Below, in pieces: positions 37,017 through 47,712 of a DNA stretch of 64,000 nucleotides; positions within the stretch are counted from its first letter, which is position 1; each line of letters starts with the position of its first letter. The notes beneath the pieces were generated by a model. It worked only from the letters and a program-made list of their open reading frames with translations. It did not search any database and was not told the origin of the DNA. The DNA comes from Bacillus pumilus (GTDB lineage Bacteria > Bacillota > Bacilli > Bacillales > Bacillaceae). The DNA is taken from contig NZ_CP046128.1 of the NCBI RefSeq assembly GCF_038738535.1, positions 2,418,001 to 2,482,000 of the forward strand. Reading direction: 5' to 3'. A program made the position numbers and the translations under genes.

Positions 37017-37547
37017 AACTCCATACGTCGTCCATAAGTCTTTGACAAGACTGGACAGATAAGGGGTGTTGCCTACGATCACATCTGCTAATATGGATTT
37101 GCTCATCATTGTTTGCAGTGCATCGACTGGAAGTAATGCAGCGACAAACAAGAGAATAAACACAAATAGATAGGTTTCAAGAAATCCTAAAACACCGCCA
37201 AGCAGTTTGTTGACCTGCTTAATCACAGGTATACTCGCAATGGTTGTGAGCAATCCGCCAATGATGGCGAGCAGGATTTTGGTCAAGATAAACAGAATGA
37301 TAAACGCAATGGTATTATAATAAGCTGTTTCTAGATTCCCACTAAAGAAAGCGAGCTGCGCTTGACCGCCGCTAAAATTAGGCGCTGGAATCCACGTAAG
37401 CTGTGGTGCAAGTGACTGATAAAACATGGAAGCCACTAAGATAGAAACAACAAAGCTGATCAATTTAATCAATTGAAGAATAAACCCACGTTTTAGACCG
37501 ACAAGCGTTCCCATAAGAAGCAAAAACAAAATGATGATATCGATCAC
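37014..37547 (-). CDS. yshB: YshB, CvpA-family membrane protein
   Basis: A 177-residue membrane protein of the CvpA/colicin V production family, with four hydrophobic segments and the typical start IIILFLLLMGTLVGLKRGFILQ. Family members have been linked to envelope homeostasis and secretion of toxins, but the function in Bacillus is unknown. It begins 7 bases after zapA. Confidence 0.88.
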   Translation of the reverse strand: MIDIIILFLLLMGTLVGLKRGFILQLIKLISFVVSILVASMFYQSLAPQLTWIPAPNFSGGQAQLAFFSGNLETAYYNTIAFIILFILTKILLAIIGGLLTTIASIPVIKQVNKLLGGVLGFLETYLFVFILLFVAALLPVDALQTMMSKSILADVIVGNTPYLSSLVKDLWTTYGV

Positions 37548-37554
37548 GGTAATT

Positions 37555-37812
37555 TCATTCCTTTTCTTTAAGCTGAATCTCTAGTTTTTCGTATTGCTCT
37601 TTTAATTTCAAGTAGTCGTGGACGACATTGACTGCTGTCAGTACAGCTAATTTGTTTATATCAAGGTATGGATTTTTTTCATTTATTTCTCTCATTTTAT
37701 CATCAACAATTGAAGCAACGTGTCGCATATGCATCTTCGTTTCTTGACCGATGATCGTATAGGACTGTCCGTAAATCTCAACTGTTGTTTTCGTTTTACC
37801 GCCGTCAGACAA
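37555..37812 (-). CDS. zapA: Cell division protein ZapA
   Basis: An 85-residue FtsZ-ring stabiliser: a beta-rich N-terminal half ([14 protein letters not shown]), the conserved [13 protein letters not shown], and a C-terminal coiled coil ([19 protein letters not shown]). It bundles FtsZ protofilaments at midcell. It is first gene of a two-gene operon with yshB and divergent from rnhC. Confidence 0.93.
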   Translation of the reverse strand: MSDGGKTKTTVEIYGQSYTIIGQETKMHMRHVASIVDDKMREINEKNPYLDINKLAVLTAVNVVHDYLKLKEQYEKLEIQLKEKE

Positions 37813-37946
37813 CGTTTCTCCTCCATTCCACGAGAATCCTAGTCTCTATCATAACATGTTTAGACATTGAATGGAAAGACGAGCCCTTCCCTGTTATGGT
37901 ACACTTTAGAAATCAATGATATCAAGGTAAAAAGGAGTTAACCACT

Positions 37947-38870
37947 GTGCCCCAATCCGTCTTAAAAGCAACATCAGAAGACCTTAAAAAGATGAAGAGC
38001 GCGTATGCGCACCACTTAACTGATACTTTACCACCAGGCGCCCTTTTTCAAGCAAAGGTTCCTGGCTGTACGATTACAGCCTATCGATCTGGAAAAGTGC
38101 TGTTTCAAGGACAAAAGGCAGAAGCTGAAGCCAGTCAATTCAGCCATTTAAAAGCAGCTGATACGAAAAGTCAAAAAGCACCTGCTGTCACAAAATACAG
38201 TCCGCCGTCAGGAATTGCTTCTATGTCCGTCATCGGTTCAGATGAAGTAGGAACAGGTGATTATTTTGGACCGATGACGGTCTGTGCCGCCTATGTTGAT
38301 GCCAGCCAGCTTGCTCTCATGAAAGAGCTTGGCGTAAAAGACTCAAAAGGTCTAAAGGACCCGCAGATTATCAATATTGCCAAAGATCTCATCAAAACCA
38401 TTCCGTTCAGCCTTCTCGTGCTCCGAAATGAAAAGTACAATGCGATGCAGGAAAAGGGCATGAGTCAAGGAAAAATGAAGGCGCTGCTTCATAACCAAGT
38501 CATTACCTCTGTGCTAGAAAAACTAGACGGGAAGCAGCCCGAAGCCATTTTGATTGACCAATTTGCAGAACCGGGCATTTATTTCAAGCATCTTGCAGGG
38601 AAAAAAATCATTCGGGAGCGGACGTACTTTAGCACAAAAGCAGAAGGCATTCATTTGTCAGTTGCTGCGGCTTCCATTATTGCAAGGTACGCCTTTTTAA
38701 TTGAAATGGATAAGTTGTCAAAAGCAGCAGGCTTTGACATTCCAAAAGGAGCCGGTCCTCATGTGGACAAGGCGGCAGCGAAGCTCATCAAGCTGCACGG
38801 CGAAGATGCTTTACGTCAATTTACAAAGCTGCATTTTGCCAACACACAAAAAGCGAAAAAATGGTTATAA
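37947..38870 (+). CDS. rnhC: Ribonuclease HIII
   Basis: A 307-residue enzyme that cleaves RNA in RNA-DNA hybrids. The N-terminal TBP-like substrate-binding domain (about 1-85) is followed by the RNase H fold with SDEVGTGDYFGPM (catalytic Asp-Glu), KDSKGL, IDQFAEPG and the loop ending KAAAKLIKLHG. Start is GTG 37947 with AAAGGAG at 37931-37937. Confidence 0.95.
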   Translation: MPQSVLKATSEDLKKMKSAYAHHLTDTLPPGALFQAKVPGCTITAYRSGKVLFQGQKAEAEASQFSHLKAADTKSQKAPAVTKYSPPSGIASMSVIGSDEVGTGDYFGPMTVCAAYVDASQLALMKELGVKDSKGLKDPQIINIAKDLIKTIPFSLLVLRNEKYNAMQEKGMSQGKMKALLHNQVITSVLEKLDGKQPEAILIDQFAEPGIYFKHLAGKKIIRERTYFSTKAEGIHLSVAAASIIARYAFLIEMDKLSKAAGFDIPKGAGPHVDKAAAKLIKLHGEDALRQFTKLHFANTQKAKKWL

Positions 38871-38908
38871 AAAAGAGCTAAGGCCCATAAGGCCATAGCT
38901 CTTTTTTC
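38869..38908. terminator. Bidirectional terminator between rnhC and pheT
   Basis: A long stem (AAAAGAGCTA...GGCC with GGCC...TAGCTCTTTTTT) has T/A-runs on both sides. It serves the convergent rnhC and pheT. Confidence 0.9.
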
Positions 38909-38909
38909 T

Positions 38910-41324
38910 TTAACCGCGCAAGACGGCTTGATACGTATCTTCTAATGCTTTCAATACTTTTGTATGAACAGCCGTCACTTCTTCCTCTGTCAATGTTTGC
39001 TCCGGATTTAAATATTGGAGAGAGAATGCAACGGATTTTTTGCCTTCTTCCATATGTTCACCCTCATACACATCAAAGACGGATAGGTCTGTCAATAAAT
39101 CCCCGCCTGCCTCATAGATGACCCGCTCCAGCTGTCCGCTTGAGATATGCTGATCTACAACAAGTGCAATATCTCTTGTCACAGCAGGGAATCTCGGAAT
39201 CGCTGTATATTTCATATCCTTCGATTCAGACGTCATCACATCTGTTAAATCAAACTCGAAGACATATGTTTCTTTTAAATCTAATTCTTTTTCAATGACT
39301 GGATGCAGTGCAGCAACAAACCCAATGACTTTTCCATTTAAATGAACTTCTGCTGTACGACCTGGATGAAGATCCTCACGCTCTGCTTGAACATATGTGA
39401 TTTGGTCTGATACACCAAGCTTTTCAAATAGACCTTCTGCAATTCCTTTTGCTACATAAAAATCGACGGCTTTTTTCTCGCCCTGCCAAAGATTTTTATG
39501 CCATAAGCCTGTCAGCGCACCAGCGACATGCTCTTTTTCCACTGGTTTTTCTCCTTCAGCTTCTGCTAAGAACACAGAACCCGTTTCATAAAAGCCAAAG
39601 GAATCAGCTTGTCTTGCCAAGTTATATGCAACAGAATCAAGTAAGTTTGGCAGTAGACTTTGTCTGAGCACACTTCGTTCTTCACTCATTGGCAGGGAAA
39701 GTCTCGTTTTATAAGCTGGATTCAGTGCAAAAGCTGTAGACTTATGCTGATTTGTCAATGAATACGTGATCGCTTGAGAAAGACCTGCGCCTTCTAAGAA
39801 ACGTCTGACCTTCCTGCGCTTCACTTGGTACGGCGTGAGACCGCCAACTGTACCAGCTGTCGCAGGCAGTGTAGACGGAATATTATCATAGCCGTATAAT
39901 CTGGCAACTTCTTCAATGAGGTCTTCTTCAATCGTGATATCCATTCTACGAGAAGGAACCGTTACGACAAGAACGTCATTTGATTCGCCCACTGTAAAAC
40001 CAAGTTTGTTGAAAATTTGCATCATATCTTCTTTTGAAATGCTCATGCCAAGCACCTTATTCACACGCTCAGTTGATACGTGGATGACATTCATACTTGC
40101 TTCAAGGTGGTTTTCCTCCACAGTCCCGCTTAGCACTTCACCACCTGCATAGAGACTGATCAATTGCGCTGCTCTTTCGGCTGCAGGTTTTGTACGCTGC
40201 GGGTCAAGTCCTTTTTCAAATCGTGTGCTTGATTCACTGCGAAGCCCTAAGTCTCTAGATGCTTGACGGACCGTTTGACCGTTGAAATATGCCGCTTCTA
40301 AAAGAATCGTTGTCGTCTCATCACGCACCTCAGATTCAAGACCGCCCATGACGCCTGCTACAGCGTGCGCTTTCGTCCCATTAGTGATCACTAGATGCTT
40401 TGATGACAATGTACGTTCTTGTTCATCCAGTGTTTGAATGATTTCGCTATCAGACGCTTTACGTACGACCACCTGCTTTGAACCAAAGCGGTCATAATCA
40501 AATGCATGAAGCGGCTGACCGTATTCAAGCAGTACAAAGTTTGTAATATCGACGACGTTGTTAATTGGTCGAATGCCTGCATTCATCAATCTTGTTTGAA
40601 TCCAAAGCGGTGCTGGTCCAACCTTTACATTTTTAATGATCTTCGCTGCATAAAGTGGATTTGCTTCTTGATCCTCAATTTTCACAGAGATATAGTCTGC
40701 TGCTTTTTCTGAAGAGGTGTCATGTGCTGTATCAGGAAGTTTGATGTCTCTCCCTAAAATGGCTGCAACCTCATAGGCCACACCGAGCATATTCAGGGCA
40801 TCCGCACGGTTTGGTGTTAAACCAAGCTCAAGTACCGCATCGTCTAATTGAAGTGCCTGAAGAGCATCATCTCCGGGTTTGACGTCATTTGGGAAAACAA
40901 AAATGCCTTCTGCATATTCCTTTGGTACGAGTTTGCTTTCTACGCCTAATTCTTGCAGAGAACAAATCATGCCATGAGACTCTTCGCCACGCAGCTTTGC
41001 TTTTTTAATTTTAAAGTTCCCTGGAAGGACTGCGCCAACCGTTGCGACGGCCACATATTGTCCTTTATCCACATTCGGAGCCCCGCAAATAATTTGCACT
41101 GGAGCGTCTTCGCCGATATCAACAAGACATTTGTTTAATTTATCCGCATTTGGGTGCTGTTCACGCTCAATGACATGTCCAACGACAACCCCTTTGATGC
41201 CTTCTCCTTTATATTCAACGGCTTCCACTTCAATTCCGCTTCTTGTGATCTTTTCTGCTAATTCATCCGGCTGAATGCCTTCTAAATCGACATAGTCTTC
41301 TAACCATTTATATGAAACAAACAT
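38910..41324 (-). CDS. pheT: Phenylalanine--tRNA ligase beta subunit
   Basis: An 804-residue tRNA-binding subunit of the alpha2-beta2 enzyme. Domains in order: EMAP-like tRNA-binding domain (about 40-150), B3/4 editing domain (about 210-390), B5 (about 405-475), the catalytic-like core ([13 protein letters not shown]) and the C-terminal ferredoxin-like anticodon-binding domain (about 710-804, [16 protein letters not shown]). Follows pheS by 15 bases under the shared T-box. Confidence 0.96.
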   Translation of the reverse strand: MFVSYKWLEDYVDLEGIQPDELAEKITRSGIEVEAVEYKGEGIKGVVVGHVIEREQHPNADKLNKCLVDIGEDAPVQIICGAPNVDKGQYVAVATVGAVLPGNFKIKKAKLRGEESHGMICSLQELGVESKLVPKEYAEGIFVFPNDVKPGDDALQALQLDDAVLELGLTPNRADALNMLGVAYEVAAILGRDIKLPDTAHDTSSEKAADYISVKIEDQEANPLYAAKIIKNVKVGPAPLWIQTRLMNAGIRPINNVVDITNFVLLEYGQPLHAFDYDRFGSKQVVVRKASDSEIIQTLDEQERTLSSKHLVITNGTKAHAVAGVMGGLESEVRDETTTILLEAAYFNGQTVRQASRDLGLRSESSTRFEKGLDPQRTKPAAERAAQLISLYAGGEVLSGTVEENHLEASMNVIHVSTERVNKVLGMSISKEDMMQIFNKLGFTVGESNDVLVVTVPSRRMDITIEEDLIEEVARLYGYDNIPSTLPATAGTVGGLTPYQVKRRKVRRFLEGAGLSQAITYSLTNQHKSTAFALNPAYKTRLSLPMSEERSVLRQSLLPNLLDSVAYNLARQADSFGFYETGSVFLAEAEGEKPVEKEHVAGALTGLWHKNLWQGEKKAVDFYVAKGIAEGLFEKLGVSDQITYVQAEREDLHPGRTAEVHLNGKVIGFVAALHPVIEKELDLKETYVFEFDLTDVMTSESKDMKYTAIPRFPAVTRDIALVVDQHISSGQLERVIYEAGGDLLTDLSVFDVYEGEHMEEGKKSVAFSLQYLNPEQTLTEEEVTAVHTKVLKALEDTYQAVLRG

Positions 41325-41339
41325 GTTGATTTCCTCCTC

Positions 41340-42374
41340 TTAGTCCTGCTTGAATTGCTTTGTGAATCTAATATCATTTGTGTAGAAATGGCGAATATCA
41401 TCAATGCCGTATTTTAGCATCGCAATACGTTCAACACCCATTCCAAAAGCAAAGCCTTGGTAAGTTTCTGGATCAAATCCGCTCATTCTCAGGACATTTG
41501 GATGAACCATCCCTGCTCCTAAAATCTCAATCCAGCCTGTTCCTTTACATACTGAACAGCCCTTTCCGCCGCATTTAAAGCAAGACACATCCACTTCGAC
41601 AGATGGTTCTGTGAATGGGAAAAAGCTTGGACGCAGTCTAATTTCACGATCTTCACCAAACATTTTTCTTGCGACTATCTCAAGCGTTCCTTTTAGATCA
41701 CTCATGCTAATATTGTGATCGACAACAAGCCCTTCAATCTGCATGAATTGATGTGAATGAGTTGCGTCATCACTGTCTCGTCTATATACTTTCCCAGGGC
41801 AGATGATCTTCACAGGACCTTGTCCTTTATATTTTTCGAGTGTACGTGCTTGAACTGGTGACGTTTGTGTTCTCATCAGTGTATCCTCGGTAATATAGAA
41901 GCTGTCCTGCATATCACGTGCTGGATGCTCCTTTGGAAGATTCAGCGCTTCAAAGTTATAATAATCCGTTTCCACCTCAGGACCTTCCTCAACGGTATAG
42001 CCCATACCAATAAATAAATCTTCAATATCTTCCACAACAATCGTTAATGGATGTCTTGCCCCCATTTTGATTGGACTTGCTGGCAATGTAACATCGATCG
42101 TTTGAGACGCAAGTTTCTTCTTCACTTCTTCTTTTTCCAGCTGCTCATTTTTTTCAGCAATAGCACCAGCAATCTGCTCTCTTACTTCGTTTGCGAGTGC
42201 GCCCATTTTCGGTCTTTCTTCTGCGGAGAGCTTGCCCATTCCACGAAGCACCTCTGTGATCGGGCCTTTTTTCCCTAAATATTGAACACGAATATCATTA
42301 ACTTCTTTGAGCGAGCTAGCTGCTTCAACCTTCGCTATCGCCTCTGTTTCAAGCTGTTTTAACGTTTCTTGCAT
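41340..42374 (-). CDS. pheS: Phenylalanine--tRNA ligase alpha subunit
   Basis: A 344-residue class II catalytic subunit: N-terminal coiled coil (about 1-85), [19 protein letters not shown], motif 2 [20 protein letters not shown], the Phe-pocket [12 protein letters not shown], a CxxCxGxGCxxC-type cluster ([12 protein letters not shown]) and motif 3 [19 protein letters not shown] place the start at ATG 42374 (AAGGAGGA site), giving the B. subtilis length. Confidence 0.96.
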   Translation of the reverse strand: MQETLKQLETEAIAKVEAASSLKEVNDIRVQYLGKKGPITEVLRGMGKLSAEERPKMGALANEVREQIAGAIAEKNEQLEKEEVKKKLASQTIDVTLPASPIKMGARHPLTIVVEDIEDLFIGMGYTVEEGPEVETDYYNFEALNLPKEHPARDMQDSFYITEDTLMRTQTSPVQARTLEKYKGQGPVKIICPGKVYRRDSDDATHSHQFMQIEGLVVDHNISMSDLKGTLEIVARKMFGEDREIRLRPSFFPFTEPSVEVDVSCFKCGGKGCSVCKGTGWIEILGAGMVHPNVLRMSGFDPETYQGFAFGMGVERIAMLKYGIDDIRHFYTNDIRFTKQFKQD

Positions 42375-42442
42375 GAGTGTAATCCTCCTTTTGATATACA
42401 AAACCGCCTGGATAAACGGCTGTTTGATCGTTTGAAGACAAT

Positions 42443-42710
42443 AAAAAAACCCGTCCCTCTAAAAAAGAAGGGACGAGTTGTGGTCGCGGTACCACCCTTG
42501 TTGAGCACAAATGCATGTGCGAATAAGCTTCATTGACATAACGGAATCAAACGAATCCGGTTCACCTTTACGCAAAGCTTGCGGTCCCGGTGACAACTCC
42601 AGAGGTGAATTCCTGTTTCAGCATTCCTTAAATGCACTTTCAGTCTACGATGCATTCTCCCTTTAAGGCCGCTTCTTGAAACAATCTTCCTCTATCATGG
42701 TTTTTAAAAT
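42443..42710 (-). promoter_or_regulatory. T-box leader of pheST (Phe specifier)
   Basis: On the minus strand the leader has a Stem I region with a GGAATTCACC loop placing TTC (Phe) as specifier, the conserved AAGGGTGGTACCGCG T-box (42485-42499), and a terminator (GTCCC...GGGAC followed by GGGTTTTTTT, 42443-42476). Uncharged tRNA-Phe should stabilise the antiterminator and turn on pheST. Confidence 0.93.
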
Positions 42711-42750
42711 ATTATTTTCATTATAGTGAAAATAAGCGCATGTTGCAACA

Positions 42751-43494
42751 CTATCCACGCAAATGATAGACGAGAACTGCCGCTGCAACAGCCACATTTA
42801 ATGATTCTGCCTGACCATACATCGGCACATATAAATTCTGGTCTGTCATTTGCAGAATCTCTTGGTCAATACCTGCTCCTTCATTGCCAACAATTAATGC
42901 AAAAGGACCTTCTGCCGTTACGCTTCTATACGCTTTCGCATTTTTCAAGGCGCTTCCGTATACAGGTATGCCTTGCTCCTTACATGCTTGTATTGCCTGC
43001 TGAAGGGTTTGCTTTAAAATTGGCAGGTGGAAATGCGATCCTTGTGCTGAACGGAGCGTTTTTCCGTTAAACGCATCGACTGTTCCATCACCTAAGATCA
43101 CAGCATCAAGACCAGCGGCATCTGCTGTCCGAATGAGTGTGCCTAAATTTCCTGGATCCTGTACTGCATCTAACAGAAGAAGTCGTTCATACTTCTTTTC
43201 TTCAAATACAGGAACTGTACAAACCGCCGCGATGTGCTGAGGCGTTTCCGTTTCGGTCATGGCAGAAAAGGCTTCTTCGCTCAGTTCATAAAGTTCAATG
43301 TCAGGATCGATATGAGAAGGAAGCTTATCAGGCGATGTGACCATTAATTCTTTCACAACTCCGCTCTTCAATGCTTCTTCGACTAAGTGTATTCCCTCAA
43401 CGAGAAACAGCCCCGTTTTCGTACGTTCTTTTTTCGCATGGAGCTTTTTCCACTGTTTAATGTTTGTGTTTTTAGCTGATTCTATATATTTCAA
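42751..43494 (-). CDS. ysgA: SpoU-family 23S rRNA 2'-O-methyltransferase (YsgA/RlmP)
   Basis: A 247-residue SPOUT methyltransferase: an N-terminal substrate-binding domain (about 1-90, [13 protein letters not shown]) and a trefoil-knot SAM domain with [40 protein letters not shown] and [21 protein letters not shown], the three SpoU motifs. The B. subtilis orthologue has been reported to methylate a guanosine of 23S rRNA (renamed RlmP); I give that from memory. Located beyond the pheST T-box as in B. subtilis. Confidence 0.9.
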   Translation of the reverse strand: MKYIESAKNTNIKQWKKLHAKKERTKTGLFLVEGIHLVEEALKSGVVKELMVTSPDKLPSHIDPDIELYELSEEAFSAMTETETPQHIAAVCTVPVFEEKKYERLLLLDAVQDPGNLGTLIRTADAAGLDAVILGDGTVDAFNGKTLRSAQGSHFHLPILKQTLQQAIQACKEQGIPVYGSALKNAKAYRSVTAEGPFALIVGNEGAGIDQEILQMTDQNLYVPMYGQAESLNVAVAAAVLVYHLRG

Positions 43495-43607
43495 GTGATT
43501 TTAACTCCTTTAAATATCATGAATTTATTATATCTCATGCACACTACATAATAAACCTGTCTTTGAGACAGAATAGGGCTATTACCATCAAAAAAGGAGT
43601 GTGGGCA

Positions 43608-43829
43608 ATGGATTTTAATTTAAGAGGCGCAGTCATTCAAAACATCACTGGCCATAATCAAGAGCAGCTTGAACATACGATTTTAGATGCCATTCAAAGC
43701 GGCGAGGAAAAAATGCTGCCAGGCCTTGGCGTGTTGTTCGAGGTGCTATGGCAAGAAGCATCAGAAAACGAGAAGAACGAGATCCTCGAGACACTAGAGC
43801 AAGGCTTAAAGCCTCATCAGCAGCAATAA
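43608..43829 (+). CDS. sspI: Small acid-soluble spore protein I
   Basis: A 73-residue minor [49 protein letters not shown] pattern, nearly the same length as B. subtilis SspI (71). These proteins accumulate in the forespore under sigma-G. ATG 43608 has an AAAGGAGTG site. It is monocistronic, with a strong terminator. Confidence 0.93.
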   Translation: MDFNLRGAVIQNITGHNQEQLEHTILDAIQSGEEKMLPGLGVLFEVLWQEASENEKNEILETLEQGLKPHQQQ

Positions 43830-43831
43830 AA

Positions 43832-43868
43832 GAAGCCGGTTTGCTTATCATAGCAAACCGGCTTTTTC
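43832..43868. terminator. Bidirectional terminator between sspI and cstA
   Basis: A 13-bp perfect stem (43833-43845 with 43852-43864) is followed by TTTTT on the plus strand and TTCTTTT on the minus strand. It serves convergent sspI and cstA. Confidence 0.9.
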
Positions 43869-43870
43869 AT

Positions 43871-45667
43871 TTAGCCAGTGATCGGTGTTTCCATCCGAAG
43901 CGCTGGATCACGCCAAATTTCGACCCATTTTTTAATCGCAAACACAATGATCACAAATCCTAAGATCAGCATGATAATTGACAGCACCGCATTCAGCACG
44001 CTGTAACCTGATGCCTCAGGATTAAGATATACATTTGCTACCATCCAATAGCCTGCATAATTCACTGTCACATATAAGTAAGCAAGTGGAATTAAACAAG
44101 TCAGCATATACCGCCTTTTATCTGCAATTTTTAATACAACGGTTGCTCCGATGATTAAGCCGACTGATGCCATTAACTGGTTCGATACACCAAACAATGC
44201 CCAAATAGACCCGATGTCTCCAGAGTAAAGCAAGTATCCCCACATAAAACAAGCAAGCGCACTTGCAAACACCGACCCAGGTACCCAGTCATTTCGTTTA
44301 AGCGGTTTATATGCTTCGCCAAAGAAGTCTTGAATCAAATATCGCGCCACACGCGTTCCAGCATCAATAGCGGTTAAAATAAAGACAGCTTCAAACATAA
44401 TGACGAATTGGAAAAAATAAGACGCTAAATGACTAAAGAACGGAATTCCCGTAAAGATATACGCCATCCCTACAGCTAGTGTCACAGCTCCACCCGTTCT
44501 TCCTTCTAAATCAAGACCAATTTCCTTACTCAGCTGCGGAAGGTTCTCGACACTCACCCCGAGCGTTCGGAACACTTCTGGCGTACTGTTAATCGCAAAA
44601 TAATCTCCTGGATGAAGAGCCGTAGCGGCAATTAACGCCATAATGCCAACTAGACATTCTACTAGCATTGCACCAAACGCGACAGGCTTCATATCGCTCC
44701 AGCGGTCAAGCATCTTAGGTGTAGTCCCTGACCCAACAAATGCGTGGAAACCAGATATGGCACCGCAAGCAATCGTAATCGAAATAAAAGGCCAGACAGG
44801 ACCAGCTAAAACAGGACCTCCTCCATTCACAAACTCCGTAAAGGCTGGGAATTGAATCGTTGGATTGACGACAAAGATTCCGGCAATCAATGCGATAAAA
44901 ACACCTATTTTCATAAAGCTGCTTAAATAGTCCCTCGGTGCGAGCAGCAGCCAAACCGGCAATGCCGCAGCAAAAAAAGCATAGATCGGCAGGGCAAGAG
45001 CAAGCGTTTTTGTATCAAGTGTTAAAAGATCACCAAGTGCCGTTCCTTGAATATTCGGCCCAAGGAATACACCAACCATCAGCAAAATAAATCCCGCAGT
45101 TGTGGCAAGTTTTAAATTGCCTGTCTTTTTATAATAAAGACCAACCCCCATCGCAATTGGAATCGTGATTCCGACTGCAAATGTTCCCCAAGGGTTACGT
45201 TCTAATGCATGAAGCACAACCATAGACAGCCCTGCCATTGTGATCGTAATGATAAACAGCATCGCAAGCCCTGTACAAAATCCTGCTACAGGTCCTAGCT
45301 CTTCCTTTGCTACCTCTGATAATGATTTCCCCTTTTTTCGCATCGACGCAAATAAGACGACAAGATCATGTACAGCTCCGCCAATCACTGCGCCAATTAA
45401 CAGCCAAAGGAGACCCGGTAAATACCCAAATTGTGCGGCTAAAATCGGACCCACTAACGGACCGGCCGCTGCAATCGCAGCAAAGTGATGCCCAAATGTG
45501 ACCCATTTATTGGTTGGCACATAATCTTTCCCGTCCTCTAATGTGTGAGCCGGTGTAGGATGATCGTCTGTCACCTTTAATACCTTGACCATCATAAATG
45601 TGCCATAAAGACGATAGGCAATCGCTAAAATACACATAGATCCTATGACAATTGTAACCGCATTCAT
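43871..45667 (-). CDS. cstA: CstA-family peptide/pyruvate transporter
   Basis: A 598-residue polytopic membrane protein with at least 15 hydrophobic segments: HFAAIAAAGPLVGPILAAQFGYLPG near the N-terminus, SGFHAFVGSGTTPKML and the large C-terminal domain. It was first described as a carbon-starvation peptide carrier; E. coli relatives also import pyruvate. Size equals B. subtilis CstA. The upstream region has two palindromes, TGTTA-N6-TAACA close to the start and a 9-bp one at 45754-45776. Confidence 0.92.
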   Translation of the reverse strand: MNAVTIVIGSMCILAIAYRLYGTFMMVKVLKVTDDHPTPAHTLEDGKDYVPTNKWVTFGHHFAAIAAAGPLVGPILAAQFGYLPGLLWLLIGAVIGGAVHDLVVLFASMRKKGKSLSEVAKEELGPVAGFCTGLAMLFIITITMAGLSMVVLHALERNPWGTFAVGITIPIAMGVGLYYKKTGNLKLATTAGFILLMVGVFLGPNIQGTALGDLLTLDTKTLALALPIYAFFAAALPVWLLLAPRDYLSSFMKIGVFIALIAGIFVVNPTIQFPAFTEFVNGGGPVLAGPVWPFISITIACGAISGFHAFVGSGTTPKMLDRWSDMKPVAFGAMLVECLVGIMALIAATALHPGDYFAINSTPEVFRTLGVSVENLPQLSKEIGLDLEGRTGGAVTLAVGMAYIFTGIPFFSHLASYFFQFVIMFEAVFILTAIDAGTRVARYLIQDFFGEAYKPLKRNDWVPGSVFASALACFMWGYLLYSGDIGSIWALFGVSNQLMASVGLIIGATVVLKIADKRRYMLTCLIPLAYLYVTVNYAGYWMVANVYLNPEASGYSVLNAVLSIIMLILGFVIIVFAIKKWVEIWRDPALRMETPITG

Positions 45668-45745
45668 TTAACCATCCCCTTCGCACAAACAATTTGTTAC
45701 AAATATAACATAAATTGATTGATTTTTCTTTCTTTTAAAACCAAG

Positions 45746-45776
45746 TTGACAAATAAGAATAATATGTTTATTCTTA
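45746..45776 (+). promoter_or_regulatory. Plus-strand promoter with overlapping 9-bp palindrome
   Basis: A perfect -35 TTGACA (45746-45751), a 17-base spacer and -10 TATTCT (45769-45774). A perfect inverted repeat TAAGAATAA/TTATTCTTA (45754-45762 and 45768-45776) covers the spacer and -10, so a repressor could control it. It points away from cstA, towards 45812. Confidence 0.55.
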
Positions 45777-45780
45777 AGTT

Positions 45781-45842
45781 AGCTTCACCTACTTCCATAA
45801 ACTCTCTTTTGACAGGGCGTTCTTTAGGCTCTGTCCTTTTTA
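45781..45842 (+). ncRNA. Candidate small RNA upstream of cstA
   Basis: Between the promoter at 45746-45774 and a Rho-independent terminator (stem 45811-45818 with 45828-45835, then CTTTTTA) lies about 60 bases with no open frame. The 5' part carries a pyrimidine-rich CTTCACCTACTTCC that could pair with ribosome binding sites. No protein gene on the plus strand explains this promoter-terminator pair. Untested inference. Confidence 0.45.
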
Positions 45843-45978
45843 TTGCTTTCATCTTACAAAAATAAAAGCCAGATCACATGTGCCTTATTCACTAGAATAT
45901 TTTTTCTTCTTCTGTTAAAAACAGTTCTTTTGACGTAATCAAAAAACAACGTTCATTTCCTGGGAAATTCAATGGAAT

Positions 45979-46013
45979 AAAAAAGCCTTTCCCCTATACT
46001 GAGGAAAGGCTTA
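45979..46013 (-). terminator. Terminator of ysdC
   Basis: A 10-bp perfect stem (45983-45992 with 46003-46012) is followed on the minus strand by TTTTTTATT. Confidence 0.85.
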
Positions 46014-46017
46014 CCTA

Positions 46018-47106
46018 TTAAGAACCGTACGTGATCTGCTCAACCGTTTTTTGATCAAGTCTTTTGATCACTTCTGTTAAAAGCTTCACTGCATTTTCAT
46101 AATCATCCCGGTGAATCATCGCTGCATGGGTATGAATATATCTGCTTGGTATACCGATAGATAGTGATGGCACGCCATGACCTGTTAAATGGATACCGCC
46201 AGCATCTGTCCCACCGCCAGGCATTGAGTCATATTGATAAGGAATGTTCAATTCATCCGCTGTTTGGACAACAAAATCCCGAAGCCCTTTATGGGATACC
46301 ATCGAAGCATCAAATACAACAATCGTTGGTCCTTTGCCAAGCTTGCTTGTTGCTTCTTTTTCAGTGATGCCTGGCGTGTCTCCTGCTACACCAACATCAA
46401 TGGCAAATCCAATATCAGGCTGGATCGTAGCCGCTGCTGTTTTTGCACCACGCAGGCCAACCTCCTCTTGTACAGTTGCAACACTGTAAGCAATATTCTC
46501 ATGCTGAGCATTGTGTAAGTTCTTCATGACATCAATCGCTACTGCACAGCCGATACGGTTGTCCCATGCCTTTGCAAGGAGCATTTTTTCATCATTCATC
46601 ACTGTAAACTCAAAATAAGGAACGATTTGATCTCCAGGCAGCACGCCCCATTCCATTGCCTGTTCTTTGCTTGATGCACCAATATCAATAAACATATCTG
46701 TAATCTCAATCGATTTTTTTCGAGCTTCAGGTGACAAGACGTGCGGCGGCTTTGAGCCAATCACACCTGTGATGTCTCCCTTTTTCGTTACAATGGTGAC
46801 ACGCTGCGCGAGCATGACCTGTGACCACCAGCCGCCGACTGTTTGGAAGCGAATGTAGCCTTTGTCATCAATTTTTGTCACCATGAATCCTACTTCATCT
46901 AAGTGACCAGCGAGCATAATTTTAGGTCCGTTTGCGTTTCCTTCCTTCTTAGCGATTAAGCTGCCAAGGCGGTCACTAGAGACTTCATCTGCATATGATT
47001 CTATGTATGTCTGCATGACTTTTTTGACATCACGTTCATTTCCTGGAATCCCTTTTGCATCCGTTAGGTCTTTCAGCATAGTTAATGTTTGATCTAGCTT
47101 TGTCAT
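46018..47106 (-). CDS. ysdC: M42-family aminopeptidase YsdC
   Basis: A 362-residue member of the M42 (tetrahedral aminopeptidase/glutamyl aminopeptidase) family, sometimes labelled endoglucanase. Metal and catalytic residues are in [52 protein letters not shown] and [15 protein letters not shown]. It releases N-terminal residues from peptides in the cytosol as a large oligomer. Matches B. subtilis YsdC in position, divergent from ysdB. Confidence 0.9.
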   Translation of the reverse strand: MTKLDQTLTMLKDLTDAKGIPGNERDVKKVMQTYIESYADEVSSDRLGSLIAKKEGNANGPKIMLAGHLDEVGFMVTKIDDKGYIRFQTVGGWWSQVMLAQRVTIVTKKGDITGVIGSKPPHVLSPEARKKSIEITDMFIDIGASSKEQAMEWGVLPGDQIVPYFEFTVMNDEKMLLAKAWDNRIGCAVAIDVMKNLHNAQHENIAYSVATVQEEVGLRGAKTAAATIQPDIGFAIDVGVAGDTPGITEKEATSKLGKGPTIVVFDASMVSHKGLRDFVVQTADELNIPYQYDSMPGGGTDAGGIHLTGHGVPSLSIGIPSRYIHTHAAMIHRDDYENAVKLLTEVIKRLDQKTVEQITYGS

Positions 47107-47222
47107 TCCATTTATCCTCCTTTATCTTCATGGTGCATTCTTATTATACAAAACCTCTTTCGTTCAATACGATCTTTTTATGAATATTTTTTCGTTTAAC
47201 GAAATATTTTTTTAAAAAAAGT

Positions 47223-47249
47223 TGAAACCTTTTGGGCTTTTCATTCGTA
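47223..47249 (+). promoter_or_regulatory. Sigma-W promoter of ysdB
   Basis: TGAAAC (47223-47228), 17 bases, then CGTA (47246-47249) match the sigma-W consensus. B. subtilis ysdB is a known member of the sigma-W (cell-envelope stress) regulon. Confidence 0.85.
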
Positions 47250-47287
47250 GTACATCAGATAACGGTATATTGGAGGTGCATCCTGTC

Positions 47288-47692
47288 ATGTTTGTAATCC
47301 TCATTAGACTTGCTCTTGTTGCACTGCTTGTCTACATCTTCTACATGGCGGTAAAATTCTTCTCAAATCCGAGAAGAAAGCTGAAACAAGCACAATTAAA
47401 AGAAGGCTTTTATTTTATGGACGAACAGCAAAATGCGCGCAAAAATTTTAATTTCGTCTATAAAGGTGTCTTGTTTGAAGGGGAGAAGCATGTTCCTTCT
47501 AAGGATCATCCTCTGTTTGTCCACTCCATTTACGTTTGGACGGAGTCACCCGAGAAGCTAAGTGAATTTACATTAGAAGACTTTGAAAAATTGGAGGAAA
47601 ACATTATCGAACGTTATCCTCAAACAAAAATTGATTGGGATCAGCCCATTAAAAAAATCAAACAAAAAAAAGGAGCAGACACGCCGTCTTGA
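47288..47692 (+). CDS. ysdB: YsdB, sigma-W regulon protein
   Basis: A 134-residue protein with one N-terminal membrane span (about 3-22: VILIRLALVALLVYIFYMAV) followed by a basic stretch and a soluble domain (FYFMDEQQNARKNFNFVYKGVLFEGEKH). It is anchored in the membrane with the domain probably inside. ATG 47288 has GGAGGTG upstream. Function unknown; the promoter suggests a role during envelope stress. Confidence 0.9.
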   Translation: MFVILIRLALVALLVYIFYMAVKFFSNPRRKLKQAQLKEGFYFMDEQQNARKNFNFVYKGVLFEGEKHVPSKDHPLFVHSIYVWTESPEKLSEFTLEDFEKLEENIIERYPQTKIDWDQPIKKIKQKKGADTPS

Positions 47693-47712
47693 TGGCGTCT
47701 GCTCCTTTTTTA
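47664..47712. terminator. Bidirectional terminator between ysdB and ysdA
   Basis: A 13-bp stem with a two-base bulge (47671-47685 with 47694-47706) has an A-run before and T-run after, overlapping the ysdB end and lying next to the ysdA stop. Confidence 0.9.
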
